A program made the translations under genes and the position numbers. A stretch of 39,435 bases of DNA. Source: Clostridiales bacterium. Lineage in GTDB: Bacteria; Bacillota; Clostridia; Christensenellales; Aristaeellaceae. The stretch spans positions 1 to 39,435 of the forward strand of contig SVGU01000020.1 in NCBI GenBank assembly GCA_015056155.1. Direction: 5' to 3'. A model generated the notes under the pieces. The model saw only the letters and a program-made list of their open reading frames with translations, made no database searches and was not told the DNA's origin. This document shows, piece after piece, positions 34,064 through 39,435 of this stretch. The first letter of the stretch is position 1; the number at the start of each line of letters is the position of its first letter.

Positions 34064-34603
34064 TTATTCCTTCCGCAGCTGCCGGGCGAACACCGGCTCC
34101 TGATTCCGCGCGCGGATCATCGGCTGTGCTTCATACCCGAACCTGCGGTAGAAGTCCGCCGCCGTGACCGTCGTCAGCAGCACCCAGCCGCAGCCGGCCT
34201 CCGCCAGCTCCGCTTCCGCCATCGCCAGCAGCGCCGTTCCGTGTCCCTGCCCCCGGTACTCCGGGGCGACCCAGAATTCCCGCACAAAGCCGGTCTTCGC
34301 CCGGAAGAACCAGCCGGTCATTTCCGTCGCGGTATACTGGATGAAGCCGATGACCCGGCCCGTTTCATCCCGGCGCGTCCAGGTGATGTCCCGCTCTCCC
34401 GGGATCAGGCCCGACACGAAGGAGGCGATCCCGCCCTGCCCGTCGTCCTGCTTCCACGTATACTCCCGTCCAACCTCGTTCATCCCGGCGAACAGCCCTT
34501 CCCAGTTGGTGATCCGGCAGCCCAGCTCCCCGAAATACTGCCGGAACGCCGTCCGGAGGGCCTCGTCATCGTAGGTTTCCATGCGTACATCGGTGAATTT
34601 CAT
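34064..34603 (-). CDS. GNAT-family N-acetyltransferase preceded by a leader/attenuator
   Basis: This is a 179-residue cytoplasmic protein of the GNAT fold. The acetyl-CoA pyrophosphate-binding motif is in VAPEYRGQGHGTALL (R117-G-Q-G-H-G122), and the C-terminal FYRRFGYE strand-helix segment is characteristic of the family. The acceptor is not readable; small molecules, antibiotics or protein N-termini are all possible. GAAAGGA precedes two near ATGs (34609 and 34603). 34603 (MKFTDV) is preferred for its 9-nt spacing. The gene has no promoter of its own after the terminator at 34628-34660, so expression depends on read-through of the attenuator unit upstream. Confidence 0.88.
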   Translation of the reverse strand: MKFTDVRMETYDDEALRTAFRQYFGELGCRITNWEGLFAGMNEVGREYTWKQDDGQGGIASFVSGLIPGERDITWTRRDETGRVIGFIQYTATEMTGWFFRAKTGFVREFWVAPEYRGQGHGTALLAMAEAELAEAGCGWVLLTTVTAADFYRRFGYEAQPMIRARNQEPVFARQLRKE

Positions 34604-34627
34604 CGTCATTTTCCTTTCTGCGCGCAG

Positions 34628-34660
34628 CAAAAAAGCATGCTCCGGTCATCGAAGCATGCT
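34628..34660 (-). terminator. Leader terminator (attenuator) before the GNAT gene
   Basis: The minus strand reads AGCATGCT (34653-34660), an 11-nt loop and AGCATGCT (34634-34641), then six T (34629-34634). It is a full intrinsic terminator only 10 nt before the GNAT ribosome binding site and 37 nt after the stop of the leader ORF. Confidence 0.88.
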
Positions 34661-34696
34661 GAATTTCCGCTGTTCAGAAAGGCGGGCGTCTGCGCC

Positions 34697-34753
34697 TCAC
34701 GCTACGCCCAGTGAACGGCAGATCGCTCCGGACCGGTTCTGGATCACGAACAT
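34697..34753 (-). CDS. 18-codon leader peptide ORF
   Basis: ATG 34753 to TGA 34697 encodes MFVIQNRSGAICRSLGVA. It has a textbook Shine-Dalgarno AAGGAGGT at 34761-34768, 7 nt before the ATG, stronger than that of the downstream GNAT gene. A TTGACA/TATACT promoter lies 30 nt before the ATG. A hairpin GGGCGT...ACGCCC encloses the stop codon, and a terminator follows. It is too short for a known domain. A leader peptide for ribosome-controlled attenuation of the acetyltransferase is the best reading. A free small protein or an sRNA are alternatives. Confidence 0.65.
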   Translation of the reverse strand: MFVIQNRSGAICRSLGVA

Positions 34754-34782
34754 ACCGCTCACCTCCTTCATTCATTGGTTCC

Positions 34783-34811
34783 AGTATAGCACTGCCCGGC
34801 ATGGCTGTCAA
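34783..34811 (-). promoter_or_regulatory. Consensus promoter of the leader/GNAT unit
   Basis: The minus strand has a perfect TTGACA (34806-34811), a 17-bp spacer and TATACT (34783-34788). The -35 begins 13 nt after the stop of the upstream cyclophilin gene. Confidence 0.88.
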
Positions 34812-34824
34812 GCCGCGCCTTCGC

Positions 34825-35526
34825 TCACTTCACCACGCGGATGGTGGTGATCACCGGCTGATCCGCCGCGGCGACGGTGCCGTTCCAGTCCATCACAGGG
34901 GTCTGGGCGCAGATCGCATCCACGACCTCCATGCCCGCGACCACGCGGCCGAAGGCAGCATAGGAGCCGTCCAGATGGGGCGCGGCCTCATGCATGATGA
35001 AGAACTGGCTGCTGGCGCTGTCCGGAGCGCTGGAGCGGGCCATCGAGAGCACGCCGCGCTCGTGGGCGATGGGGTTGTCCACGCCGTTTGCGGAGAACTC
35101 GCCCTTGATCTTGTCCGGCGAGCCGCCGGTGCCGTTGCCGTTGGGATCGCCGCCCTGGATCATGAAGCCGGCGATGATGCGGTGGAAGGTCAGGCCGTCA
35201 TAGAAGCCCTCGCCCGCCAGCTTCACGAAATTCGCCACCGTGATGGGCGCAGCCTCGGGGTACAGCTCCGCCACGATCACGCCGTAGCCCGCCACCTCGA
35301 TCTGCACGATCACCTTGCCCTGCGCCGCCAGCGCCTGCGCGGCAACGTCCGCCTGCTGACGCTTCAGCGCCGTCAGCTGCTCCTCGAGCGCCGCGATCTG
35401 CGCCTCCACCTCCGCGATCTCCTGACCGATCGCCTCATACTGCTGCACTACATCGGTCTCCGCCGCGCAGGGGCACAGCAGCAGCGCCATCAGCAGGCAC
35501 AGCACCATCGTCATCCACTTCTTCAT
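34825..35526 (-). CDS. Secreted cyclophilin-type peptidyl-prolyl isomerase with coiled-coil stem
   Basis: This 233-residue exported foldase has a signal peptide at 1-22. A helical heptad-rich segment follows at about 26-70 (EIAEVEAQIAALEEQLTALKRQ), likely a coiled coil for oligomerisation. A compact cyclophilin domain fills the rest, with the active-site pattern TFHRIIAGFMIQGGD (113-127), the insertion NGNGTGG, GVLSMAR and SSQFFIM. Cyclophilins speed cis-trans proline isomerisation in folding of secreted proteins. ATG 35526 is chosen because GAGGAG lies at proper spacing; alternatives at 35532 and GTG 35541 overlap that site. It is 11 nt after the paralogous anchored cyclophilin. Confidence 0.92.
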   Translation of the reverse strand: MKKWMTMVLCLLMALLLCPCAAETDVVQQYEAIGQEIAEVEAQIAALEEQLTALKRQQADVAAQALAAQGKVIVQIEVAGYGVIVAELYPEAAPITVANFVKLAGEGFYDGLTFHRIIAGFMIQGGDPNGNGTGGSPDKIKGEFSANGVDNPIAHERGVLSMARSSAPDSASSQFFIMHEAAPHLDGSYAAFGRVVAGMEVVDAICAQTPVMDWNGTVAAADQPVITTIRVVK

Positions 35527-35537
35527 CGTCATTCTCC

Positions 35538-36251
35538 TCACTCATTCGTTTCGTTCTGCTGGATCTCCGTCACGCGGATGCTGTTGATCACCGGCTGATT
35601 CTCCGGGCGCACCGAGCCGTTGACGTCGGTCACGGGGGTCTGGTCGCAGATCGCGTCCACGATCTCCATGCCCGTCAGCACCCGGCCGAAGGCGGCATAC
35701 GCGCCGTCCAGATGGGGCGCGGCCTGATGCATGACGAAGAACTGGCTGCTGGCGCTGTCCGGAGCGTTGGAGCGGGCCATCGAAAGCACGCCGCGCTCAT
35801 GGGCAATGGGGTTGTTCACGCCGTTGGCGGAGAACTCGCCCTTGATCGTGTCCGGCGAGCCGCCGGTGCCGTTGCCGTTGGGGTCACCGCCCTGGATCAC
35901 GAAGCCGCTGATGATGCGGTGGAAGGTCAGTCCGTCATAGAAGCCCTCACCCGCCAGCTTTGCAAAGTTTGCCACCGTGATGGGCGCCACGTTGCCGTAG
36001 AGCTCCGCGGTGATCACGCCGTAGTCCTTCACGTCGATCTCGACCTGATGGCTGGCCACAGGCGTCGGCGCCTCGCCGCTGTCCTGCGCCGCATCCCGGC
36101 CCCAGCCGTTGAGCAGGACCGTCCCTACGCCCAGCATCACCACCGCCAGCACGATCACCAGCGTGAGGATCATGTTCCGGCGCTTTCTCGCCGCCATGTC
36201 CTGCGCCGCTGCCGCCGCCTGCACTTCCTGCATTCTGCTCTTTCTGCTCAT
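35538..36251 (-). CDS. Membrane-anchored cyclophilin-type peptidyl-prolyl isomerase
   Basis: This 237-residue protein has a short basic cytoplasmic tail (ARKRRN), one membrane helix at about 27-48 and an extracytoplasmic cyclophilin domain with TFHRIISGFVIQGGD, NGNGTGGSPDTIKGEFSANGV, GVLSMARSNAPDSASSQFFVMH and AFGRVLTGMEIVDAI. The domain is closely similar to that of the next gene, so the pair arose by tandem duplication. Helix topology implies N-in/C-out. CGGAGG lies 8 nt before ATG 36251. It is the middle gene of the S51 peptidase operon, 39 nt after that gene. Confidence 0.92.
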   Translation of the reverse strand: MSRKSRMQEVQAAAAAQDMAARKRRNMILTLVIVLAVVMLGVGTVLLNGWGRDAAQDSGEAPTPVASHQVEIDVKDYGVITAELYGNVAPITVANFAKLAGEGFYDGLTFHRIISGFVIQGGDPNGNGTGGSPDTIKGEFSANGVNNPIAHERGVLSMARSNAPDSASSQFFVMHQAAPHLDGAYAAFGRVLTGMEIVDAICDQTPVTDVNGSVRPENQPVINSIRVTEIQQNETNE

Positions 36252-36290
36252 TTGGTTCGTCCTCCGTTCCATTTTCTGATTCCGGCTGCG

Positions 36291-37028
36291 TCAGAGCCGG
36301 ATGCTTTCCTCTTCGCCGCAAAGGGGAGCCATCACGCCGTCGCGGATCGTCCACGACCGCCCGAATACCCGCGCCTCGCCGCCGCCCTCGCGGATGTAGC
36401 TGCCGTCCTCCAGGACAATGAATGTCTGCCCGAAGCTGTCCCCGAAGGTGATCTCCTCGAACAGCCGCATCCCGTCCAGCACGTTGTCCCGCACCATGTT
36501 GTAGTGGGGCAGGATGTTTTTCTGCGTCAGCCCCAGCCCGGGGATGAACCGCTGATACGCCGGATCGGTGGCCTCGCCCGCCTCCTCCGGCTGGGCATAC
36601 ACGGTGTCCGCCGCGTTCATGCTGCCCGCGCTCACGCCCATGACGACGCCGGGATAGCCCGCCAGCAGCCGCTTCAGACCGATCTCCCGGAAGAAGGCGT
36701 TCTGCGTCGGCACATGACCGCCCGCCAGCAGGATCACGTCGCTCCCGGCGACCAGCTCCGCCGCATTCTCCTGCGTCCGGCTGTCCAGCACGTCCACCCG
36801 GGAGAACACCATGCCATGATAAGCGAAGCACCCCGCAAAAGTCAGCGCCATCTCGTCATTCCGGGCATGATCCTCCTTCCACGCGGCGATGGCCAGAAAG
36901 CGTCCGCCGGGCTTCACGCACGACCGCAGGTTGGCCACGAAATCATTGCGCGAAAAGAACTTGCACGGCAGTCCGCAGCTCTCCGGGACATTGTCGTCGC
37001 AGGGGCTGGACGTCAGGAAGAGGATCAT
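36291..37028 (-). CDS. Peptidase S51 family protein (dipeptidase E-like)
   Basis: This 245-residue cytoplasmic predicted serine hydrolase is of the peptidase E / cyanophycinase-like family, related to class I glutamine amidotransferases. The nucleophile elbow is VVMGVSAGSMN with Ser133. DVILLAGGHVPTQNAFFREIGL supplies the family GG motif, and LGLTQKNILPHYN carries the candidate catalytic His. Peptidase E cleaves Asp-X dipeptides; the substrate here is unproven. ATG 37028 is preferred to 37046 because AAAGG precedes it and the predicted transcript starts only a few bases before 37046. It is the first gene of the minus-strand operon with the two cyclophilins. Confidence 0.88.
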   Translation of the reverse strand: MILFLTSSPCDDNVPESCGLPCKFFSRNDFVANLRSCVKPGGRFLAIAAWKEDHARNDEMALTFAGCFAYHGMVFSRVDVLDSRTQENAAELVAGSDVILLAGGHVPTQNAFFREIGLKRLLAGYPGVVMGVSAGSMNAADTVYAQPEEAGEATDPAYQRFIPGLGLTQKNILPHYNMVRDNVLDGMRLFEEITFGDSFGQTFIVLEDGSYIREGGGEARVFGRSWTIRDGVMAPLCGEEESIRL

Positions 37029-37059
37029 ATCATCGCTGCCTTTCATGCTGAATACATCT

Positions 37060-37088
37060 ATTGTATCCCGATGTCAGGGGATTGTCAA
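37060..37088 (-). promoter_or_regulatory. Promoter of the S51 peptidase/cyclophilin operon
   Basis: The minus strand has TTGACA (37083-37088), a 17-bp spacer and TACAAT (37060-37065). Its -35 shares bases with the -35 of the divergent M24B gene promoter. Confidence 0.85.
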
Positions 37089-37110
37089 GAAAAGGCGCCC
37101 GCGCTATAAT
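37082..37110 (+). promoter_or_regulatory. Promoter of the M24B aminopeptidase gene
   Basis: TTGTCA (37082-37087), a 17-bp spacer and TATAAT (37105-37110). The leader is about 60 nt and contains AATTC repeats before the ribosome binding site. Confidence 0.82.
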
Positions 37111-37133
37111 AGAAGCACCCCTCTCATCATTCC

Positions 37134-37168
37134 AAATTCCGAATTCCGAATTCATAATTCAAATTCCA
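37134..37168 (+). repeat. Short AATTC-type repeat in the leader of the M24B gene
   Basis: Five AATTC cores occur within 35 bp (AAATTCC, GAATTCC, GAATTCA, TAATTCA, AAATTCC), forming several overlapping palindromes around GAATTC. It ends just before the AGGAGG ribosome binding site and is strikingly A+T rich for this region. Confidence 0.6.
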
Positions 37169-37178
37169 GGAGGCTCCC

Positions 37179-38447
37179 ATGGACAAGTCTTTCCACACCG
37201 GCAACCGCGAGCGCCTGTACGCCGCAATGAAGCCCGCATCCCTGCTGGTCATGTTTTCGGGCGAGGAGATCCGCAAGACCAACGATGAATACTGGCCCTT
37301 CTTCACCGACCGGAGCTTCTACTATCTGACCGGTCTGAACAGCCGCGATTTCGCGCTGCTGGCCGTCAAGGACGCCTCCGGCAGCGTGTCCGAGCGCGTG
37401 TACATCCTCCCGCCCGACCCGATGGCCGAGCGCTGGACGGGCCGGCGCATCAAGCCGCAGGAGGCCGAGGCGCTCTCCGGCATCCGCGACGTGCGCTTCG
37501 TGGACCGCTTCGAGGACGACCTGCATGCCCTGTGCGCCGGCGGCCATTATTCCGCCGGGACGAGCGACTTCGGCCACATCTACCTCGACCTGTTCCGCGT
37601 CAGCCCCCGCGATATCGACCGCCCGGCCCACAAGCTCCTGCGTCGCATCCAGGCGGAGTATCCCTTCCTGCAGGTGGAGAACGCCAATGCCATCCTGCGC
37701 AGGCTCCGGCTCATCAAGCAGCCCTGCGAAATCGCGGCCATCCGCCAGGCCGAGAAGGTCACGGGCGAGGGCATCCTGGCGATGATGAAGGCCAGCCGCC
37801 CCGGCATGTACGAATACCAGTACAAGGCGGAGTTCGACTACGCCCTCAGCCAGCACAGTCCCTGCGGCCCGGGTTTCCCCTCCATCATCAGCGCCGGGCA
37901 GAACAACTTCTGCATCCATTACTATTCCTACACCGGCCAGGCCCACGACGGCGACATGGTCCTCAATGACGTGGGCGCGCAGCACGACTCCCTCATGACC
38001 GACGTGAGCCGCGGCTTCCCCGTGAACGGCCGCTTCTCCGAGCGGCAGAAGCTGCTGTACAACTGCGCGTTGCAGACCTCGAACCACCTCTTTGACATCA
38101 TCCGGCCCGGCTATTCCATGGCCGAGGTGGACGGCGAGATCCGCCGCTACAACGCGCAGCTGCTCCTCGACGCGGGCGTGCTGGACAAGGCGGAGAACGT
38201 CGGCAGGTACATGTGGCACGGCGGCGCGCATCACGTGGGCTACGACGTGCACGACGTAGTCGCGCGGCCGGAGGTGGTCGCGCCGGGCATGGTCTTCTGC
38301 GTGGACGTGGGCATCTACCACGAGGAATGGGGCATCGGCTTCCGCCTGGAGGACAACTGCCTGGTGACGGAGGACGGGTGCGAGAACCTGTCCGCCGCCA
38401 TCCCGCGGACGGTGGAGGATATCGAGGCGGTCATGCGGAAGGGGTAA
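37179..38447 (+). CDS. Xaa-Pro aminopeptidase-like M24B metallopeptidase
   Basis: This 422-residue protein has an N-terminal aminopeptidase-P (AMP_N) domain (5-145; YWPFFTDRSFYYLTGLN) and a pita-bread catalytic domain (175-420). Metal ligands by alignment with PepP are D264 and D275 in LNDVGAQHDSLMTDVSR, H351 in HGGAHHVGYDVHD and E391 in GFRLEDN. The fifth position, normally Glu in EPGIY, is D376 in CVDVGIY. The enzyme would remove N-terminal residues before proline. AGGAGG lies 5 nt before the ATG. It is monocistronic, followed by a palindromic element. PepQ-like prolidase is an alternative, but the AMP_N domain favours aminopeptidase P. Confidence 0.92.
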   Translation: MDKSFHTGNRERLYAAMKPASLLVMFSGEEIRKTNDEYWPFFTDRSFYYLTGLNSRDFALLAVKDASGSVSERVYILPPDPMAERWTGRRIKPQEAEALSGIRDVRFVDRFEDDLHALCAGGHYSAGTSDFGHIYLDLFRVSPRDIDRPAHKLLRRIQAEYPFLQVENANAILRRLRLIKQPCEIAAIRQAEKVTGEGILAMMKASRPGMYEYQYKAEFDYALSQHSPCGPGFPSIISAGQNNFCIHYYSYTGQAHDGDMVLNDVGAQHDSLMTDVSRGFPVNGRFSERQKLLYNCALQTSNHLFDIIRPGYSMAEVDGEIRRYNAQLLLDAGVLDKAENVGRYMWHGGAHHVGYDVHDVVARPEVVAPGMVFCVDVGIYHEEWGIGFRLEDNCLVTEDGCENLSAAIPRTVEDIEAVMRKG

Positions 38448-38450
38448 CGG

Positions 38451-38504
38451 CTCCCACCGTCGCCTCCGGCGACACCTCCCTCAGAGAGGGAGGCTGGGAC
38501 GGTG
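38451..38504. repeat. Intergenic palindromic element (nested hairpins)
   Basis: CACCGTC (38455-38461) pairs with GACGGTG (38498-38504). Inside are two hairpins: GTCGCC-TCC-GGCGAC (38459-38473) and CCTCCCTC-AGA-GAGGGAGG (38475-38493). There is no T tract, so it is not a standard terminator. It starts 4 nt after the M24B stop. Similar GC-rich hairpin pairs are scattered in many gut clostridial genomes (recalled, not searched). Confidence 0.7.
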
Positions 38505-38600
38505 CGTGTCTGTGTTCCTCTGAAGGCAGGCCTGCGTGAAACGAAATGCTGCTGTCATGCGTATACATCAGCAAAATCCCCGCATGAAAGGAGTCACCCC

Positions 38601-38930
38601 ATGATGCGCAGGATCCTCATCGCTCTGGCCATTATCACCGTGCTCGTCCTCATCGGCAGCGCCATCGGCCGCAACATCCCCTCCAGCGCCTTCTTCGCCC
38701 GTGTGCAAGCCGACGACGCCGGGGTTCAGGTCGAGTTTTTCCTCGCCAATTCCGCCATGGTGCCCTATCAGTTCAGCAGCAAAGTCCAGAACAGGACGCT
38801 GAAGATCGACCTGCGCGCGTCCGTCTTCGGCGAATACATCGGCGACAGCTTCCGCATCGACATCCCGCCCAGCGCTTACGACGATATCGTCATCCGCTGC
38901 AACAGTCAGCTCGTCACCGTCCAGAATTGA
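38601..38930 (+). CDS. Small membrane-anchored protein of unknown function
   Basis: This is a 109-residue protein. Residues 4-22 are a hydrophobic helix (ILIALAIITVLVLIGSAIG) that could be an uncleaved anchor or a signal peptide. The outside part is beta-rich and compact, with VQVEFFLANSAMVPYQF, LKIDLRASVFG and FRIDIPPSAYDDIVIRC. AAAGGAG lies 8 nt before ATG 38601; the frame is open further upstream into the palindromic element but without a ribosome binding site. No family is recognised. No terminator of its own is seen before the next promoter. Confidence 0.75.
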   Translation: MMRRILIALAIITVLVLIGSAIGRNIPSSAFFARVQADDAGVQVEFFLANSAMVPYQFSSKVQNRTLKIDLRASVFGEYIGDSFRIDIPPSAYDDIVIRCNSQLVTVQN

Positions 38931-38969
38931 GCAAGAGCAAATTCTGACCATTCACCCGCATAATTTGCA

Positions 38970-38998
38970 TTGACGAATTTGCCCGAAGGATGTATACT
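38970..38998 (+). promoter_or_regulatory. Promoter of the sugar isomerase gene
   Basis: TTGACG (38970-38975), a 17-bp spacer and TATACT (38993-38998). The leader is about 42 nt and ends with GAGGAGGT 8 nt before the ATG. Confidence 0.85.
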
Positions 38999-39047
38999 TG
39001 TAACAGGTTGTGTCCCATTATGGGCATTTTTGAGGAGGTAATTTGAT

Positions 39048-39435
39048 ATGCAGAACATTCCTGTTGTCAAGCTCGGCCTTGTGGCCGTGTCCCGTGACTG
39101 CTTCCCGATCACCCTGAGCGAGAAGCGCCGTGCCGCCATCGCTGAAAAGTGCGGCCAGAAGAACCTCGAGATCGTCGAGATCAAGACCACTGTTGAGAAC
39201 GAGAAGGATATGCTCAAGGCCGTTGAGGAGCTCAAGGCCAACGAGTGCAACGCCTGCGTCGTGTTCCTGGGCAACTTCGGCCCCGAGACCCCCGAGACCC
39301 TGATCGCCAAGTACTTCGACGGCCCCTGCATGTTCATTGCGGCTGCCGAGGGTGACGGCGACATGATCAACGGCCGCGGCGACGCCTACTGCGGCATGCT
39401 GAACTGCTCCTACAACCTGGGCATGCGCCACCTGA
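39048..39435 (+). CDS. L-fucose/L-arabinose isomerase-type protein (N-terminal part, cut by window end)
   Basis: The first 129 residues are visible. They start MQNIPVVKLGLVAVSRDCFP and continue LSEKRRAAIAEKC, then CNACVVFLGNFGPETPETLIAKYFDGPCMFIAAAEG. This resembles the N-terminal Rossmann-like domain of L-fucose isomerase and related aldose-ketose isomerases, where xxxFGPExPE is typical. Such enzymes convert L-fucose to L-fuculose or L-arabinose to L-ribulose; the catalytic Glu/Asp/His residues lie in the missing part. Strong promoter and Shine-Dalgarno suggest high expression. The open frame continues beyond the window. Confidence 0.75.
   Translation, partial: MQNIPVVKLGLVAVSRDCFPITLSEKRRAAIAEKCGQKNLEIVEIKTTVENEKDMLKAVEELKANECNACVVFLGNFGPETPETLIAKYFDGPCMFIAAAEGDGDMINGRGDAYCGMLNCSYNLGMRHL

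Noticed and set aside
37152-38321. A 389-codon minus-strand frame opposite the M24B gene
   Set aside because: It is codon-aligned antisense of a clear peptidase gene and has no ribosome binding site or domain.

Overview
The window is a GC-rich, densely coded bacterial chromosome segment. The gene content (LivKHMGF transporter, MalF/MalG-type sugar permeases without their own ATPase, class III fructose-1,6-bisphosphatase, LuxS, very long secreted BspA-like and Ig-like repeat proteins), the AGGAGG ribosome binding sites and the TTGACA/TATAAT promoters point to a Firmicute of the Clostridia, probably an uncultured gut or rumen lineage. The exact family cannot be fixed from sequence alone. The CDS codon frame in most genes has no TTA, CTA or TCA codons, so long antisense frames stay open. 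Those antisense frames are artefacts and are not annotated.

Layout. 1-2.4 kb: the 3' end of an unrecognised gene, a bidirectional terminator, and a secreted CotH-kinase/lamin-tail protein. 2.5-7.5 kb: a complete branched-chain amino acid ABC operon (livK-H-M-G-F, minus strand) with a hairpin after livK. 7.8-9.7 kb: fbp (class III FBPase) on the plus strand. 9.8-13.3 kb: a sugar ABC operon (binding protein, MalF-like, MalG-like; minus strand) with a regulator-site-rich upstream region. 13.6-14.5 kb: an acetamidase/formamidase-family gene. 14.7-30.6 kb: a cell-surface locus with a 1645-aa leucine-rich-repeat (BspA-type) protein carrying CxxC modules, an exported CE1-type esterase, and a 3198-aa LRR plus Ig-like giant protein built from roughly 866-residue super-repeats. 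30.8-34.6 kb: a DUF985 cupin, a membrane-anchored Pro/Thr-linker protein, luxS with a phosphoesterase, and a GNAT acetyltransferase. 34.8-37.0 kb: a three-gene minus-strand operon of an S51 peptidase and two extracytoplasmic cyclophilins. 37.2-39.4 kb: an M24B aminopeptidase, a palindromic intergenic element, a small membrane-anchored protein, and the start of an L-fucose/L-arabinose isomerase-type gene cut by the window end.

How the genes work together. The two ABC systems and the partial sugar isomerase indicate a sugar and amino-acid scavenging heterotroph. The class III FBPase provides the gluconeogenic return step. The 16-kb surface locus encodes three exported proteins that each have their own promoter, and would suit attachment to or attack on polymeric substrate or host surface.

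The most interesting items are: (1) a complete attenuator-like unit in front of the GNAT gene, with a consensus promoter, a perfect Shine-Dalgarno, an 18-codon leader ORF, a hairpin over its stop codon and a strong intrinsic terminator; (2) the three-fold roughly 866-residue super-repeat of the giant secreted protein; (3) a sharp change of GC and codon regime inside the BspA-like gene near 17.7 kb; and (4) back-to-back promoters whose -35 hexamers lie on the same bases at 37.08 kb.
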